Origin: Kitasatospora sp. NBC_01287
Lineage (GTDB): Bacteria; Actinomycetota; Actinomycetes; Streptomycetales; Streptomycetaceae
Direction of reading: 5' to 3'
Assembly: GCF_026340565.1 (NCBI RefSeq)
Contig: NZ_JAPEPB010000001.1
Location: 6,484,001-6,548,000, forward strand
Length of the DNA stretch: 64,000 bases
Every line of letters begins with the position of its first letter. Positions within the stretch are counted from its first letter, which is position 1. A program made the translations under genes and the position numbers. Shown in pieces: positions 56,841-64,000 of this stretch. The notes under the pieces are model-generated. The model worked only from the letters and a program-made list of their open reading frames with translations, ran no database searches and was not told the DNA's origin.

Positions 56841-58172
56841 ATGACGGGGCAGCCACCCTCCACGGCCGACCGGCGTCCGCTGCGGATCGCGCTGCTCAGC
56901 TACCGCGGCGACCCGTTCTGCGGCGGCCAGGGCGTCTACGTCCGGCACCTCTCGCGCGAGCTGGCCCGGCTGGGCCACCACGTCGACGTGATCGGCGCGC
57001 AGCCCTACCCGGTGCTGGACGAGGTCGAGGGCCCCGGCTCGGTGCGCCTGGTCGAGCTGCCGAGCCTGGACCTCTACCGAGCCGAGGACCCGTTCCGCAC
57101 CCCGGCCCTGGCCGAACTGCGCGGCACCATCGACGCGCTGGAGGTCGCCACCATGTGGACCGGCGGCTTCCCCGAGCCGCTCACCTTCTCGCTGCGGGCC
57201 CGCCAGTACCTGGCCCGGCACAAGGGCCGCTACGACGTGGTGCACGACAACCAGACCCTCGGGTACGGCCTGCTGGGCCTGGCCAGGCACGGCTTCCCGC
57301 TGGTCACCACGATCCACCACCCGGTCACCGAGGACCGCCGCCTGGAGCTGGCGGCGGCCACCACCCGGCTCAAGCGGCTGTCGCTGCGCCGCTGGTACGC
57401 CTTCACCCGGATGCAGCGCCGGGTCGCCGGACGGCTGGCCCACATCGTCACCGTCTCCGACAGCTCCAAGGCGGGGATCGTGGCGCAGCTGGGTGCCTCC
57501 CCGGGCAGCGTCTCGGTGGTGCCGATCGGCGCCGACACCCGGCTCTGGTCGCCGTCCGCCGAGGTGCCGCGGGTGGCGGGCCGGATCGTCACCACCTCCA
57601 GCGCGGACGTGCCGCTCAAGGGTCTGGTCCACCTGGTGGAGGCGCTCGCCAAGGTGCGCACCGAGCGGGACGCCCACCTGGTGGTGGTCTGCAAGAAGCA
57701 GGGCGAGGGTCCGGTGGCGGACGCGGTGCGGCGGTTCGGCCTGGAGCCGTACATCGAGTTCCGCACCGGGCTGACCGACGCGGAGCTGGTCGACCTCTAC
57801 CGTTCGGCCGAGGTGGCCTGCGTGCCCTCGCTCTACGAGGGGTTCTCGCTGCCCGCGGCCGAGGCGATGGCCACCGGCACCGCGCTGGTGGCCACCACCG
57901 GCGGCGCGATCCCCGAGGTCGCGGGGCCGGACGGGCAGACCTGCCTGGCCGTGCCGCCGGGCGACGCGGGGGCGCTGGCCGGCGCGCTGGGGCGCCTGCT
58001 GGACGACGCCGGGCTGCGCGCCCGGCTCGGCGCGGCAGGCCGCGAGCGGGTGCTGACCCACTTCACCTGGGAGCGGGCGGCCGAACTGACCGCCGAGTGC
58101 TACCGCGCGGCCGTCGCCACCGGCGTGGGGCAGCGGGCCCGCGCCGGTGCGGGCTGGCGCTACACCGCCTGA
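56841..58172 (+). CDS. GT4 glycosyltransferase
   Basis: The 443-residue GT-B protein begins with RIALLSYRGDPFCGGQGVYVRHLSRELARLGH after a short N-terminus; AAGGGG precedes ATG 56841. Donor-domain motifs are VVPIGADTRLW, RIVTTSSADVPLKGLVHLVEAL and an E-x7-E in LYEGFSLPAAEAMATGTALVATTGGAIPEV. It is divergent from the ECF operon with 234 bp between, and upstream of a methyltransferase and a barrel protein on the same strand. The three genes form a conserved-looking unit, but the glycosyl acceptor is unknown. Confidence 0.9.
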   Translation: MTGQPPSTADRRPLRIALLSYRGDPFCGGQGVYVRHLSRELARLGHHVDVIGAQPYPVLDEVEGPGSVRLVELPSLDLYRAEDPFRTPALAELRGTIDALEVATMWTGGFPEPLTFSLRARQYLARHKGRYDVVHDNQTLGYGLLGLARHGFPLVTTIHHPVTEDRRLELAAATTRLKRLSLRRWYAFTRMQRRVAGRLAHIVTVSDSSKAGIVAQLGASPGSVSVVPIGADTRLWSPSAEVPRVAGRIVTTSSADVPLKGLVHLVEALAKVRTERDAHLVVVCKKQGEGPVADAVRRFGLEPYIEFRTGLTDAELVDLYRSAEVACVPSLYEGFSLPAAEAMATGTALVATTGGAIPEVAGPDGQTCLAVPPGDAGALAGALGRLLDDAGLRARLGAAGRERVLTHFTWERAAELTAECYRAAVATGVGQRARAGAGWRYTA

Positions 58173-58230
58173 CGTGACGGTGCGTGGCCCGCTCGCGTGC
58201 GGCCCGGCGGCGGTCCCTCCGGCGGTGCCC

Positions 58231-58396
58231 GGCCAGAATGAGCGCGGCCGGAACGAGCACGGCCTGAACGAACCGGGCCCGAATGAACCTCGGGCTGACC
58301 GAACGTGGCCTGACCGAACGTGGCCTGACCGAACGTGGCCTGACTGAGCGTGGCCTGACCGAACGTGGCCTGACTGAGCGTTACCTGATTTCCGTG
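58231..58396. repeat. 15-bp tandem repeat array (about 11 units)
   Basis: Units of the type GGCCTGACCGAACGT start at 58231, 58246, 58261, 58276, 58292 (after one inserted base), 58307, 58322, 58337, 58352, 58367 and 58382. The central ones are near identical; outer ones are degenerate. The array ends 22 bp before the methyltransferase start, so it would be in the leader or promoter of that gene. Confidence 0.92.
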
Positions 58397-58418
58397 AACC
58401 GAATGGGAGCTCCACACC

Positions 58419-59153
58419 GTGCTGACCGTCGATTTCTCCCGATTCCCGCTCGCCCCCGGCGATCGGGTGCTCGACCTGGGGTGCGGCGGGGGCCGGCACG
58501 CGTTCGAGTGCTACCGCCGCGGTGCCAACGTGGTGGCCCTGGACCAGAACGCCGAGGAGATCGCCGAGGTGAAGCGCTGGTTCGACGCGATGGCGGCGGC
58601 CGGCGAGGCCCCGGCCGGGGCGAGCGCGGTGGCGATGGAGGGCAACGCGCTGGCGCTGCCGTTCGAGGACGAGTCCTTCGACAAGATCATCATCTCCGAG
58701 GTGATGGAGCACATCCCCGACGACAAGGGCGTGCTGGCCGAGATGACCCGGGTGCTCAAGCCCGGCGGGCTGCTCGCGGTGACCGTGCCGCGCTGGCTGC
58801 CGGAGAAGATCTGCTGGGCGCTCTCCGACGAGTACCACGAGGTCGAGGGCGGCCACATCCGGATCTACCGGGGCGACGAGCTGCTCGACAAGGTCCGCGA
58901 GGCCGGCCTCACCCCCTACGGCACCCACCACGCGCACGCGCTGCACTCGCCCTACTGGTGGATCAAGTGCGCGGTCGGCGTGAACAACGACAAGGCGCTG
59001 CCGGTCAAGGCCTACCACCAGCTGCTGGTCTGGGACATCGTCGGCACCCCGGTGATCAGCAAGCTCACCAAGGCCGCCGAGGCCGCGCTCAACCCGGTGA
59101 TCGGCAAGAGCTTCGTCGCCTACGCCAGCAAGCCCAACCGGGCCGGCGCGTGA
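58419..59153 (+). CDS. Class I SAM-dependent methyltransferase (Methyltransf_11 type)
   Basis: The 244-residue protein has motif I VLDLGCGGGRHAFECYRRGA, motif II VVALDQNAEEI, motif IV/V IIISEVMEHIPDDKGVLAEMTRVLKPGG. The start is GTG 58419 with GGGAG 8-9 nt upstream. The C-terminal part with HALHSPYWWIKCAVGVNNDKALPVKAYHQLLVWDI is typical of ubiquinone/menaquinone-biosynthesis-like or lipid methyltransferases. The stop overlaps the next GTG by 4 nt. It probably works in the same pathway as the GT and the barrel protein. Confidence 0.9.
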   Translation: MLTVDFSRFPLAPGDRVLDLGCGGGRHAFECYRRGANVVALDQNAEEIAEVKRWFDAMAAAGEAPAGASAVAMEGNALALPFEDESFDKIIISEVMEHIPDDKGVLAEMTRVLKPGGLLAVTVPRWLPEKICWALSDEYHEVEGGHIRIYRGDELLDKVREAGLTPYGTHHAHALHSPYWWIKCAVGVNNDKALPVKAYHQLLVWDIVGTPVISKLTKAAEAALNPVIGKSFVAYASKPNRAGA

Positions 59154-60229
59154 CGGCGCAGGAGGGGGTGGCCCGCCCCCGCGCACTGCTGCTGCCGGGT
59201 GTGCTGGACGCCGAGCAGGTGGCCGCCACCGTGCGCGGCATCCTGGCCGAGCAGCGGGCGGACGGGGCCGTGCCGTGGTTCACCGGCGGCCACCTGGACC
59301 CCTGGGACCACACCGAGGCCGCGATGGCGCTGGACGTGGCCGGCGAGCACGCCGCCGCCGAGCGCGCCTACCGCTGGCTGGCGGAGAGTCAGAACCCGGA
59401 CGGCTCCTGGTACGCGGGCTACTTCGGGGACGGCGCCACCGGGGTCAGCAACCGGTCCGTGGAGACCAACTTCTGCGCCTACCTGGCCGTCGGCGTCTGG
59501 CACCACCAACTGACCTGCCGCGATGACGAGTTCCTGGACCGGATGTGGCCGGTGGTGCGCCGGGCACTGGACTTCACCGTGGGCCTGCAGTTGGCCGACG
59601 GCCCGATCGCCTGGCGGCTCGACGAGGACGGCACCCCGGTCCAGGAGGCCCTGCTCACCGGCTCGGCCAGCATCCTGCACGCGCTGCGCTGCGGCCTGGC
59701 GATCGCGGAGTACCGCGGCGAGCCGCAGCCGGACTGGGAGTTGGCCACCGGTCGGCTGCAGCACGCGGTCGCCGCGCACCCCGAGCGGTTCCTCGACAAG
59801 GGCCGCTACTCGATGGACTGGTACTACCCGGTGCTCGGCAGCGCGCTGCGCGGCGCGGCCGCCCGGCGGCGGATCGAGGCGGACTGGGACCGCTTCGTGG
59901 TGCCCGGACTGGGCGTGCGCTGCGTCAGCGACCGCCCCTGGGTGACCGGCGGGGAGAGTGCCGAACTCGCGCTCGCGCTCTGGGCGTCGGGCGACGCCGA
60001 GCGCGCGGTGGAGATCCTGCGCTGGATCCAGCACCTGCGCCACGAGGACGGCTCCTACTGGACCGGCTACGTCTTCGAGGACGATGCCATCTGGCCCGAG
60101 GAGCGCACCACTTGGACGGCCGGCGCGCTGCTGCTCGCGGTCGCGGCGCTGGGCGGGGACCCGGCGACGGTGGCCGTCTTCGGGGCCGAGGAGCTGCCGA
60201 ACGGGCTTGCCGTGCAAGGCTGCTGCTGA
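59150..60229 (+). CDS. Cytosolic alpha/alpha-barrel (prenyltransferase-like) protein
   Basis: The 359-residue protein has no signal peptide. It shows repeat segments of the alpha6/alpha6 toroid: DHTEAAMALDVAGEHAAAERAYRWLAESQNPDGSWYAGYFGDG, FTVGLQLADGPIAWRLDEDG and WIQHLRHEDGSYWTGYVFEDDAIWPEERTTWTAGALLLAVAAL. The last resembles glycoside-hydrolase-type six-hairpin barrels as much as prenyltransferases. No DxDD or DCTAE motif is seen. Coupled to the methyltransferase (GTGA overlap) and following a glycosyltransferase, it may bind or trim a glycan. Function is unknown. Confidence 0.8.
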   Translation: MTAQEGVARPRALLLPGVLDAEQVAATVRGILAEQRADGAVPWFTGGHLDPWDHTEAAMALDVAGEHAAAERAYRWLAESQNPDGSWYAGYFGDGATGVSNRSVETNFCAYLAVGVWHHQLTCRDDEFLDRMWPVVRRALDFTVGLQLADGPIAWRLDEDGTPVQEALLTGSASILHALRCGLAIAEYRGEPQPDWELATGRLQHAVAAHPERFLDKGRYSMDWYYPVLGSALRGAAARRRIEADWDRFVVPGLGVRCVSDRPWVTGGESAELALALWASGDAERAVEILRWIQHLRHEDGSYWTGYVFEDDAIWPEERTTWTAGALLLAVAALGGDPATVAVFGAEELPNGLAVQGCC

Positions 60230-60255
60230 GGCTGAGGCTGAGGCTGAGGCTGAGA
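60226..60255. repeat. 6-bp tandem repeat across a stop codon
   Basis: CTGAGG is repeated four times from 60226 and followed by CTGAGA. The TGA stop of the barrel protein (60227-60229) is in the first unit and repeated in each later one. Confidence 0.88.
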
Positions 60256-60274
60256 CCGAGGCAGCGAGCGCGCG

Positions 60275-60317
60275 CGAAGGGGCCGACGGGAGGAAGATCC
60301 TCCCGCCGGCCCCTTCG
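60275..60317. terminator. Strong bidirectional terminator hairpin
   Basis: A 20-bp stem with one mismatch (60275-60294 with 60298-60317, loop AGA) lies between the convergent barrel-protein and DUF5336-like genes. Confidence 0.87.
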
Positions 60318-60366
60318 GCTGTGTGCCCGGCCGTGTCTGGCCGTGTCTGGCCGTGCGCGCCGCGGA

Positions 60367-61434
60367 TCAGCCGCGTTGGATGCCCGAGGTGTCGTTCAGC
60401 AGGCCCTGGGTGCCGTCCTGCAGCTGGGCGACCAGGGCGCTGCCGCGCTGGTCCACCGCGAGGTACCAGGTGCCGGGCTGCAGCTCGCCGACCGGCGGGC
60501 CGGCCGGGCCGTCCTTCGGCGCCAGCGGGCGCGGCTCGGGCACGGCGAACCAGTACGGCGCGAAGTCGGCGGCGGGCGCCGGGGCCGGGGTGGGCTCGGG
60601 GATGGGGGCCGGGGCGGGCGCCTGGGCCGCGACCGGCGCTGCCGGGGCGGGGGCGGCCTGCGCGGCCGGTGCGAAGGCGGCGGCGTCGTGGGGCTGGGGC
60701 TGCGGCTGGGCACCGAGGCCCGGCTGACCGTAGCCGAAGTCCTGGCCCGGGTGGCCCGGCTGGCCGGCGCCGGGCTGGCCCGGCTGCCCCGGGGCGGGGA
60801 AGCCGTAGCCGCCCGGCTGGGGCTGGCCGCCGCCGAAGGTCTGGCCCGCGCCCTGCTGGCCCGGCACCGGCTGGCCCGGCTGGCCCACGCCCGGCGCGGG
60901 GAAGCCGTAGCCGCCCGCCTGCGGGTAGCCCTGACCGGCGCCCGGGTAGCCGCCGACAGCGGGCTGGTAGCCCTGCGGCGCGGCCGGCTTGTCGGTCACC
61001 AGCGGCCCCTGCAGCGCGGGCACCAGCGGCCCGGCCACAGCGGCCCCGGCCAGCACCAGCACCGCGATGAGGCCGAGGTAGGCACCCCAGGAGTGGTCCG
61101 AGTTGGCGCCCAGCGACCAGAGCGCGGTCCACAGGGCGACCACCGAGAACGAGACGCCCCACTGGTCCAGCCGCAGGCCCAGGATCTGCCGGGTCTTGGC
61201 GGCCTCACCCTGGAAGCGCTGCAGCAGGATCAGCGCGGCGGCCGCGATGCCGAGCAGGTAGACCGAAGGCAGGATCGGGAACAGCGAGCTGTTCCAGACG
61301 CTGGAGGAGCAGCTCGACGAGAGTGCGTACCGGGGGCAGTCGATCGACCAGTACGGGAGGAACGACGAGATGAGCAGGAGCGCGGCCGCGCCTGCGACGG
61401 CGGCATCTCCCCTGGTGAGAGCGCGCAAATTCAC
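60367..61434 (-). CDS. DUF5336-like membrane protein with Gly/Pro/Gln-rich tail
   Basis: The 355-residue protein has four TM segments in residues 1-150 (DAAVAGAAALLLISSFLPYWSI; LPSVYLLGIAAAALILLQRF; GVSFSVVALWTALWSLGA; YLGLIAVLVLAGAAVAGPLVPAL). Then come a long Pro/Gly/Gln linker with repeats of GQPGQPGAGQ type and GYGFPAPG, and a short C-terminal domain (ADFAPYWFAVPEPRPL ... GTWYLAVDQRGSALVAQLQDGTQGLLND). The start is GTG 61434 with GAGGGGA upstream. The composition suggests a membrane-associated scaffold with a disordered tail. Function is unknown. Confidence 0.72.
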   Translation of the reverse strand: MNLRALTRGDAAVAGAAALLLISSFLPYWSIDCPRYALSSSCSSSVWNSSLFPILPSVYLLGIAAAALILLQRFQGEAAKTRQILGLRLDQWGVSFSVVALWTALWSLGANSDHSWGAYLGLIAVLVLAGAAVAGPLVPALQGPLVTDKPAAPQGYQPAVGGYPGAGQGYPQAGGYGFPAPGVGQPGQPVPGQQGAGQTFGGGQPQPGGYGFPAPGQPGQPGAGQPGHPGQDFGYGQPGLGAQPQPQPHDAAAFAPAAQAAPAPAAPVAAQAPAPAPIPEPTPAPAPAADFAPYWFAVPEPRPLAPKDGPAGPPVGELQPGTWYLAVDQRGSALVAQLQDGTQGLLNDTSGIQRG

Positions 61435-61506
61435 TGATCGGTCCCCTCGCTGGTGGGTCGTGAAGGCGTAACGGGGTGTGATTCTACTGATCCCGCGTTT
61501 GAACGG

Positions 61507-62553
61507 TCAGCCGGTGGTCGGCACGGACCTGCCGCTCAGGAAGGCGGTGAAGGCATTGGCGATGCCCTGGGCCGCCCGCTGGCGCCACTGAGGGTCTGTC
61601 ATCCGCTGTGCGTCACCGCTGTTGCGCATGTTCCCGCACTCGATGAACACCTTCGGCACGGTGGACAGGTTGAGCCCGCCCAGATCGCTGCGGGTGTCCA
61701 GTCCCTGGTCGGCGACGTAGTCGGCGTACGGCTCGCCGGTCGCGGTGTGGAAGCTGTCGCGCACCAGCAGCCCCAGGCGGTGCGAGGGGTCGACGATCGC
61801 GCTGTTGTCGGCCTTCCCGGCCACCACCTTGGCGGGCATGATCACATGGAAGCCGCTGCCGGAGGCCGGCCCGCCGTCGCCGTGCACCGAGATCGCCGCG
61901 TCCGCGTGCGCGTTGTTGCCGATCGCGGCCCGCTCGTCGACGCACGGCCCCCAGGGGCGGTCGCCGTCCTGGGTCAGGAGCACGGTGGCCCCCAGGCCCT
62001 GCAGGATGTCGCGGATCCGGTGCGAGACGTCCAGGGTGTAGGCGGCCTCGGTGTAGCCGGCGTTGGTCTCGGTGCCGGTGGTGTCGCACTCCTTGCGGCC
62101 GTTGCCGACGTCCACCTGCTGGTTGATCTGGGTGGCGTGGTCGAAGTTGCCCGGGTTGTGGCCCGGGTCGATCACCACGGTCCTGCCGCTGAGCGGCTTG
62201 GCGGTGGCCGGGGGCGAGGCCGGCGCGGTGGCCGGGGGCATGGCGGTGGCGGTGGCGGTGCCTGGTGCGGCGCTGGGTGAGCCGGCGGGCGACGGGGCGG
62301 TGCTGCCAGCGGTCGTGGCGGTGGTCGTGGCGCCCGCGGCCGTGCTCAGCGGGGGGAGGGCGGCCGCACGGGTGGCGGCCGTGCTGGTGCCGCAGGCGCT
62401 CAGGGCGAGCAGCGTGAGCAGGCCGAGCGGGGCGGCCAGCACGCGGGTGGCGGTGCCGGTGGTGGTGGCCGTGGTCACTGCGGTGCGGGTGCGGGTGCGG
62501 GTGCCGCTGGTGCTGGTGCTGGTGCTGGTGCTGGTGCTGGTGGCGCGGTTCAC
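61507..62553 (-). CDS. N-acetylmuramoyl-L-alanine amidase (Amidase_3), lipoprotein
   Basis: The 348-residue protein cleaves the bond between MurNAc and L-Ala in peptidoglycan. The zinc ligands and catalytic residues are in VVIDPGHNPGN (His), GYTEAAYTLDVS (Glu), AISVHGDGG (His) and VFIECGNMRN (Glu). A lipobox (LLALSACGTS) predicts lipid anchoring. An odd (TS)n(RT)n N-terminus is encoded by a 6-bp repeat (62507-62542); a GTG at 62478 (VTTATTTGTATRVLAAPL) may be the real start. It follows the PT/Gln-rich membrane protein on the same strand. Confidence 0.88.
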   Translation of the reverse strand: MNRATSTSTSTSTSTSGTRTRTRTAVTTATTTGTATRVLAAPLGLLTLLALSACGTSTAATRAAALPPLSTAAGATTTATTAGSTAPSPAGSPSAAPGTATATAMPPATAPASPPATAKPLSGRTVVIDPGHNPGNFDHATQINQQVDVGNGRKECDTTGTETNAGYTEAAYTLDVSHRIRDILQGLGATVLLTQDGDRPWGPCVDERAAIGNNAHADAAISVHGDGGPASGSGFHVIMPAKVVAGKADNSAIVDPSHRLGLLVRDSFHTATGEPYADYVADQGLDTRSDLGGLNLSTVPKVFIECGNMRNSGDAQRMTDPQWRQRAAQGIANAFTAFLSGRSVPTTG

Positions 62554-62559
62554 GGGGAG

Positions 62560-63882
62560 TCAGATCCTGTCCCAGGTGCGGGACGTCAGGCCGTAGGTGG
62601 CGGCCAGGGCGTTCCACTTCGTCACGAAGTCCTGTTTGGCTTGCGTCGCTTGCGGGTTGAGCGCGTCGGCGTGCTGCTTGTCCGAGGTGGACGGGGCGGT
62701 CCTGCTGCTGCCGCAGCCCTGCGCGCTGATCGTGCGGGCCCAGGCCGCGTAGGAGCGGTCGATGTCGCCGGACTCCTGCCAGGCCGTCTTCAGGCTGGCC
62801 GCCGCGTCCGGACCGCCGGGCAGGTCGGCCAGGTTGAGCTTGGCCAGGTCGCCGAGCAGTTGGTCGCGCTGCTGGGCGCCGGAGTCGAAGGTCTGCGCGG
62901 CGCTGTCGATGTCGGCCTTGGCCGGGCAGCTGTCCACCTGGGCGACCGCGTTGCCGATCGGGGCCTTGGCGGCCTCACCGCGGGTCAGCAACGCGTCCAG
63001 CGCCTGGGCCTCGGCGAGCGCGTTCGGGTTCGCGGACGGGCTCGCGCTCGCCGACGGACTCGCGCTCGGACCCGCCGAACCGTTCGCCGTGCCGGGGGCG
63101 GCCGTGCCCGGCGCCGAGGAGCCGGGGGTCGGGGAGGGCACGATGGGCGGCGCGGCCTTCGCGGCCTGGGTGCCGTTGCTGGAGCCGGAGTTCTGCAGCG
63201 CGAGCACGGTCCCGCCGCCGACGGCCAGCAGCAGCACCACACCGATGCCGACCAGCAGCGGTCCGCGGCGGGCGGGGCGGTCGTCCGGCCCGCCGTCCGC
63301 GAGCTCGTACTCCTCGTAGCGGCCCGGCAGGTCGATGCCGCCGGGCGCGGCCGGCGGCGGCGGGTAGCCGGGTGGGGCCTGCAGGTTGGAGGGCTGTGGC
63401 GGATAGCCCTGCGGGGCCTGCTGGTAGGGGGCCTGCGGCGGGTAGCCCTGGGGGGCCTGCTGCTGGGGGGCCTGTGGCGGGTAGCCGGGCGGGGCCTGCG
63501 GCGGCGGGGGCGGGTAGCCGCCGGGGGCCGCCAGGGGCGGCTTGAGGTAGTAGCTGGTGGGCTCGGCCGCCGAGATGCGGGGCAGCGCCTGGGTGGGCTC
63601 GGCGGGCCGGGCGGCCGGGGGCGGCGGGGCGGCGGGGGTGGCGAAGCGGCCGGGCGGGCCGGCGGGTGGCGCGCTCGGCGGCACCGGCCCCTCGGCGGGC
63701 GGGCTCAGGTAGGGGCGGGCGGCCAGCGGCGGTCCGTGGTCGCCCACCGCACCGGGCCCGGTGGGCGGGGTGGCGGGCCCGGTGGGCCGGGGGCCCGCCG
63801 GCTGGGGCCGGACCCAGCCGCCCGCACCGCCGCGCGCGGTGGGGTCCCAGACCGCCGGTGTCATGTCGCCCTGGTCCGTCAT
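62560..63882 (-). CDS. Pro/Gln-rich single-TM membrane protein
   Basis: The 440-residue protein has a long Pro/Gly/Gln cytoplasmic tail with repeats of APQGYPPQ (positions about 150-210), an acidic patch (RYEEYELADGGPDD), a TM segment (RGPLLVGIGVVLLLAVGGGTVLAL), and an extracellular Ser/Ala/Pro linker followed by a helical domain of about 130 residues with two Cys (DSCPAKADIDSAAQTF and SAQGCGSSR). It lies 6 nt upstream of the amidase gene on the same strand, so the two are probably cotranscribed. No family is recognised. The sequence from 63883 to the window end holds only a 7-bp repeat (GTGCTCG) and no gene. Confidence 0.7.
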   Translation of the reverse strand: MTDQGDMTPAVWDPTARGGAGGWVRPQPAGPRPTGPATPPTGPGAVGDHGPPLAARPYLSPPAEGPVPPSAPPAGPPGRFATPAAPPPPAARPAEPTQALPRISAAEPTSYYLKPPLAAPGGYPPPPPQAPPGYPPQAPQQQAPQGYPPQAPYQQAPQGYPPQPSNLQAPPGYPPPPAAPGGIDLPGRYEEYELADGGPDDRPARRGPLLVGIGVVLLLAVGGGTVLALQNSGSSNGTQAAKAAPPIVPSPTPGSSAPGTAAPGTANGSAGPSASPSASASPSANPNALAEAQALDALLTRGEAAKAPIGNAVAQVDSCPAKADIDSAAQTFDSGAQQRDQLLGDLAKLNLADLPGGPDAAASLKTAWQESGDIDRSYAAWARTISAQGCGSSRTAPSTSDKQHADALNPQATQAKQDFVTKWNALAATYGLTSRTWDRI

Positions 63883-64000
63883 CGTGTGGCCCCCGCCTTC
63901 AGGTCCTGTCCGGTAGGTGCTCGGTGCTCGGTGCTCGGTGCTCGCTGGTGGATCCGCGGTGTTCGGCACGTGGGTCACGGCCTGCGCGCTGCCCGTCGTC

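Noticed and set aside
58283..60229. Open frame beginning in the 15-bp array (GLTERG repeats) and running into the barrel protein
   Set aside because: It crosses the methyltransferase in a wrong frame. The GTG at 59150 with a GTGA overlap is the supported start.

Overview
The window is very GC-rich with strong G/C bias at third codon positions, frequent GTG starts, dense 4-nt ATGA/GTGA overlaps inside operons, and a gene set typical of Streptomycetaceae (Streptomyces or Kitasatospora type). Examples are a GH18 chitinase behind a DasR-like box, a SoxR-type promoter on a quinone oxidoreductase, a DUF574-type methyltransferase, a SCO2322-family protein and a MhuD-like heme monooxygenase. It reads as ordinary chromosome: no integrase, transposase, phage gene, CRISPR array, rRNA or tRNA was recognised. 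All 64 kb were read on both strands. Product names come from recognised motifs and family resemblance, not database searches.

Layout. 1-9.6 kb: a partial DHA2 drug exporter, a secreted penicillin acylase, a tightly coupled glycosyltransferase/glycosyltransferase/SGNH-hydrolase operon and a DUF2079 membrane protein. 9.9-19.5 kb: a secreted protein with an HEYAE motif, a divergent MarR / alpha-beta hydrolase pair with its likely operator, a SUKH protein, a secreted carboxylesterase, a SAM methyltransferase, the SoxR-box oxidoreductase with a uridine-kinase-like partner, and a small secreted-protein gene broken by an in-frame TAG. 19.5-27 kb: an inositol-monophosphatase-family enzyme divergent from a double Lrp-type regulator, a cluster of TGTCA/TGACA inverted repeats, an LPSTG choice-of-anchor-A protein, and the kynurenine genes kynA-kynU divergent from an Lrp-type regulator. 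27-35.4 kb: MarC, barstar, DoxX, UppP, a lipoprotein, a threonine-aldolase-like enzyme, and an ABC exporter with its two-component system in one operon. 35.4-45 kb: chitinase, VOC protein, a MarR/MFS pair, Pmt, a FetB-like permease, then a manganese riboswitch (yybP-ykoY type) with an intrinsic terminator in front of a TMEM165/GDT1-type Mn exporter. 45-64 kb: a DHA2 exporter fused to a C-terminal MarR-like domain, MurJ, MhuD-like protein, a histidine kinase, a five-gene ECF-transporter operon with an extracellular alpha/alpha-barrel protein, a divergent GT/methyltransferase/barrel-protein operon, and cell-envelope proteins.

How the genes work together. Several groups are coherent. The kyn genes carry out two steps of tryptophan breakdown. 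The ECF operon (barrel protein, SCO2322-family protein, T, fused A1A2, S) looks like a complete uptake machine for an unassigned small molecule. The FetB/riboswitch/GDT1 stretch is a metal-export locus. Envelope functions (UppP, MurJ, amidase, Pmt, peptidoglycan-binding protein) are scattered.

A striking window-wide feature is short tandem DNA repeats (unit 6-20 bp). Five of them run across a stop codon and duplicate it. Two larger arrays (13 bp and 15 bp units) fill promoter or leader regions.
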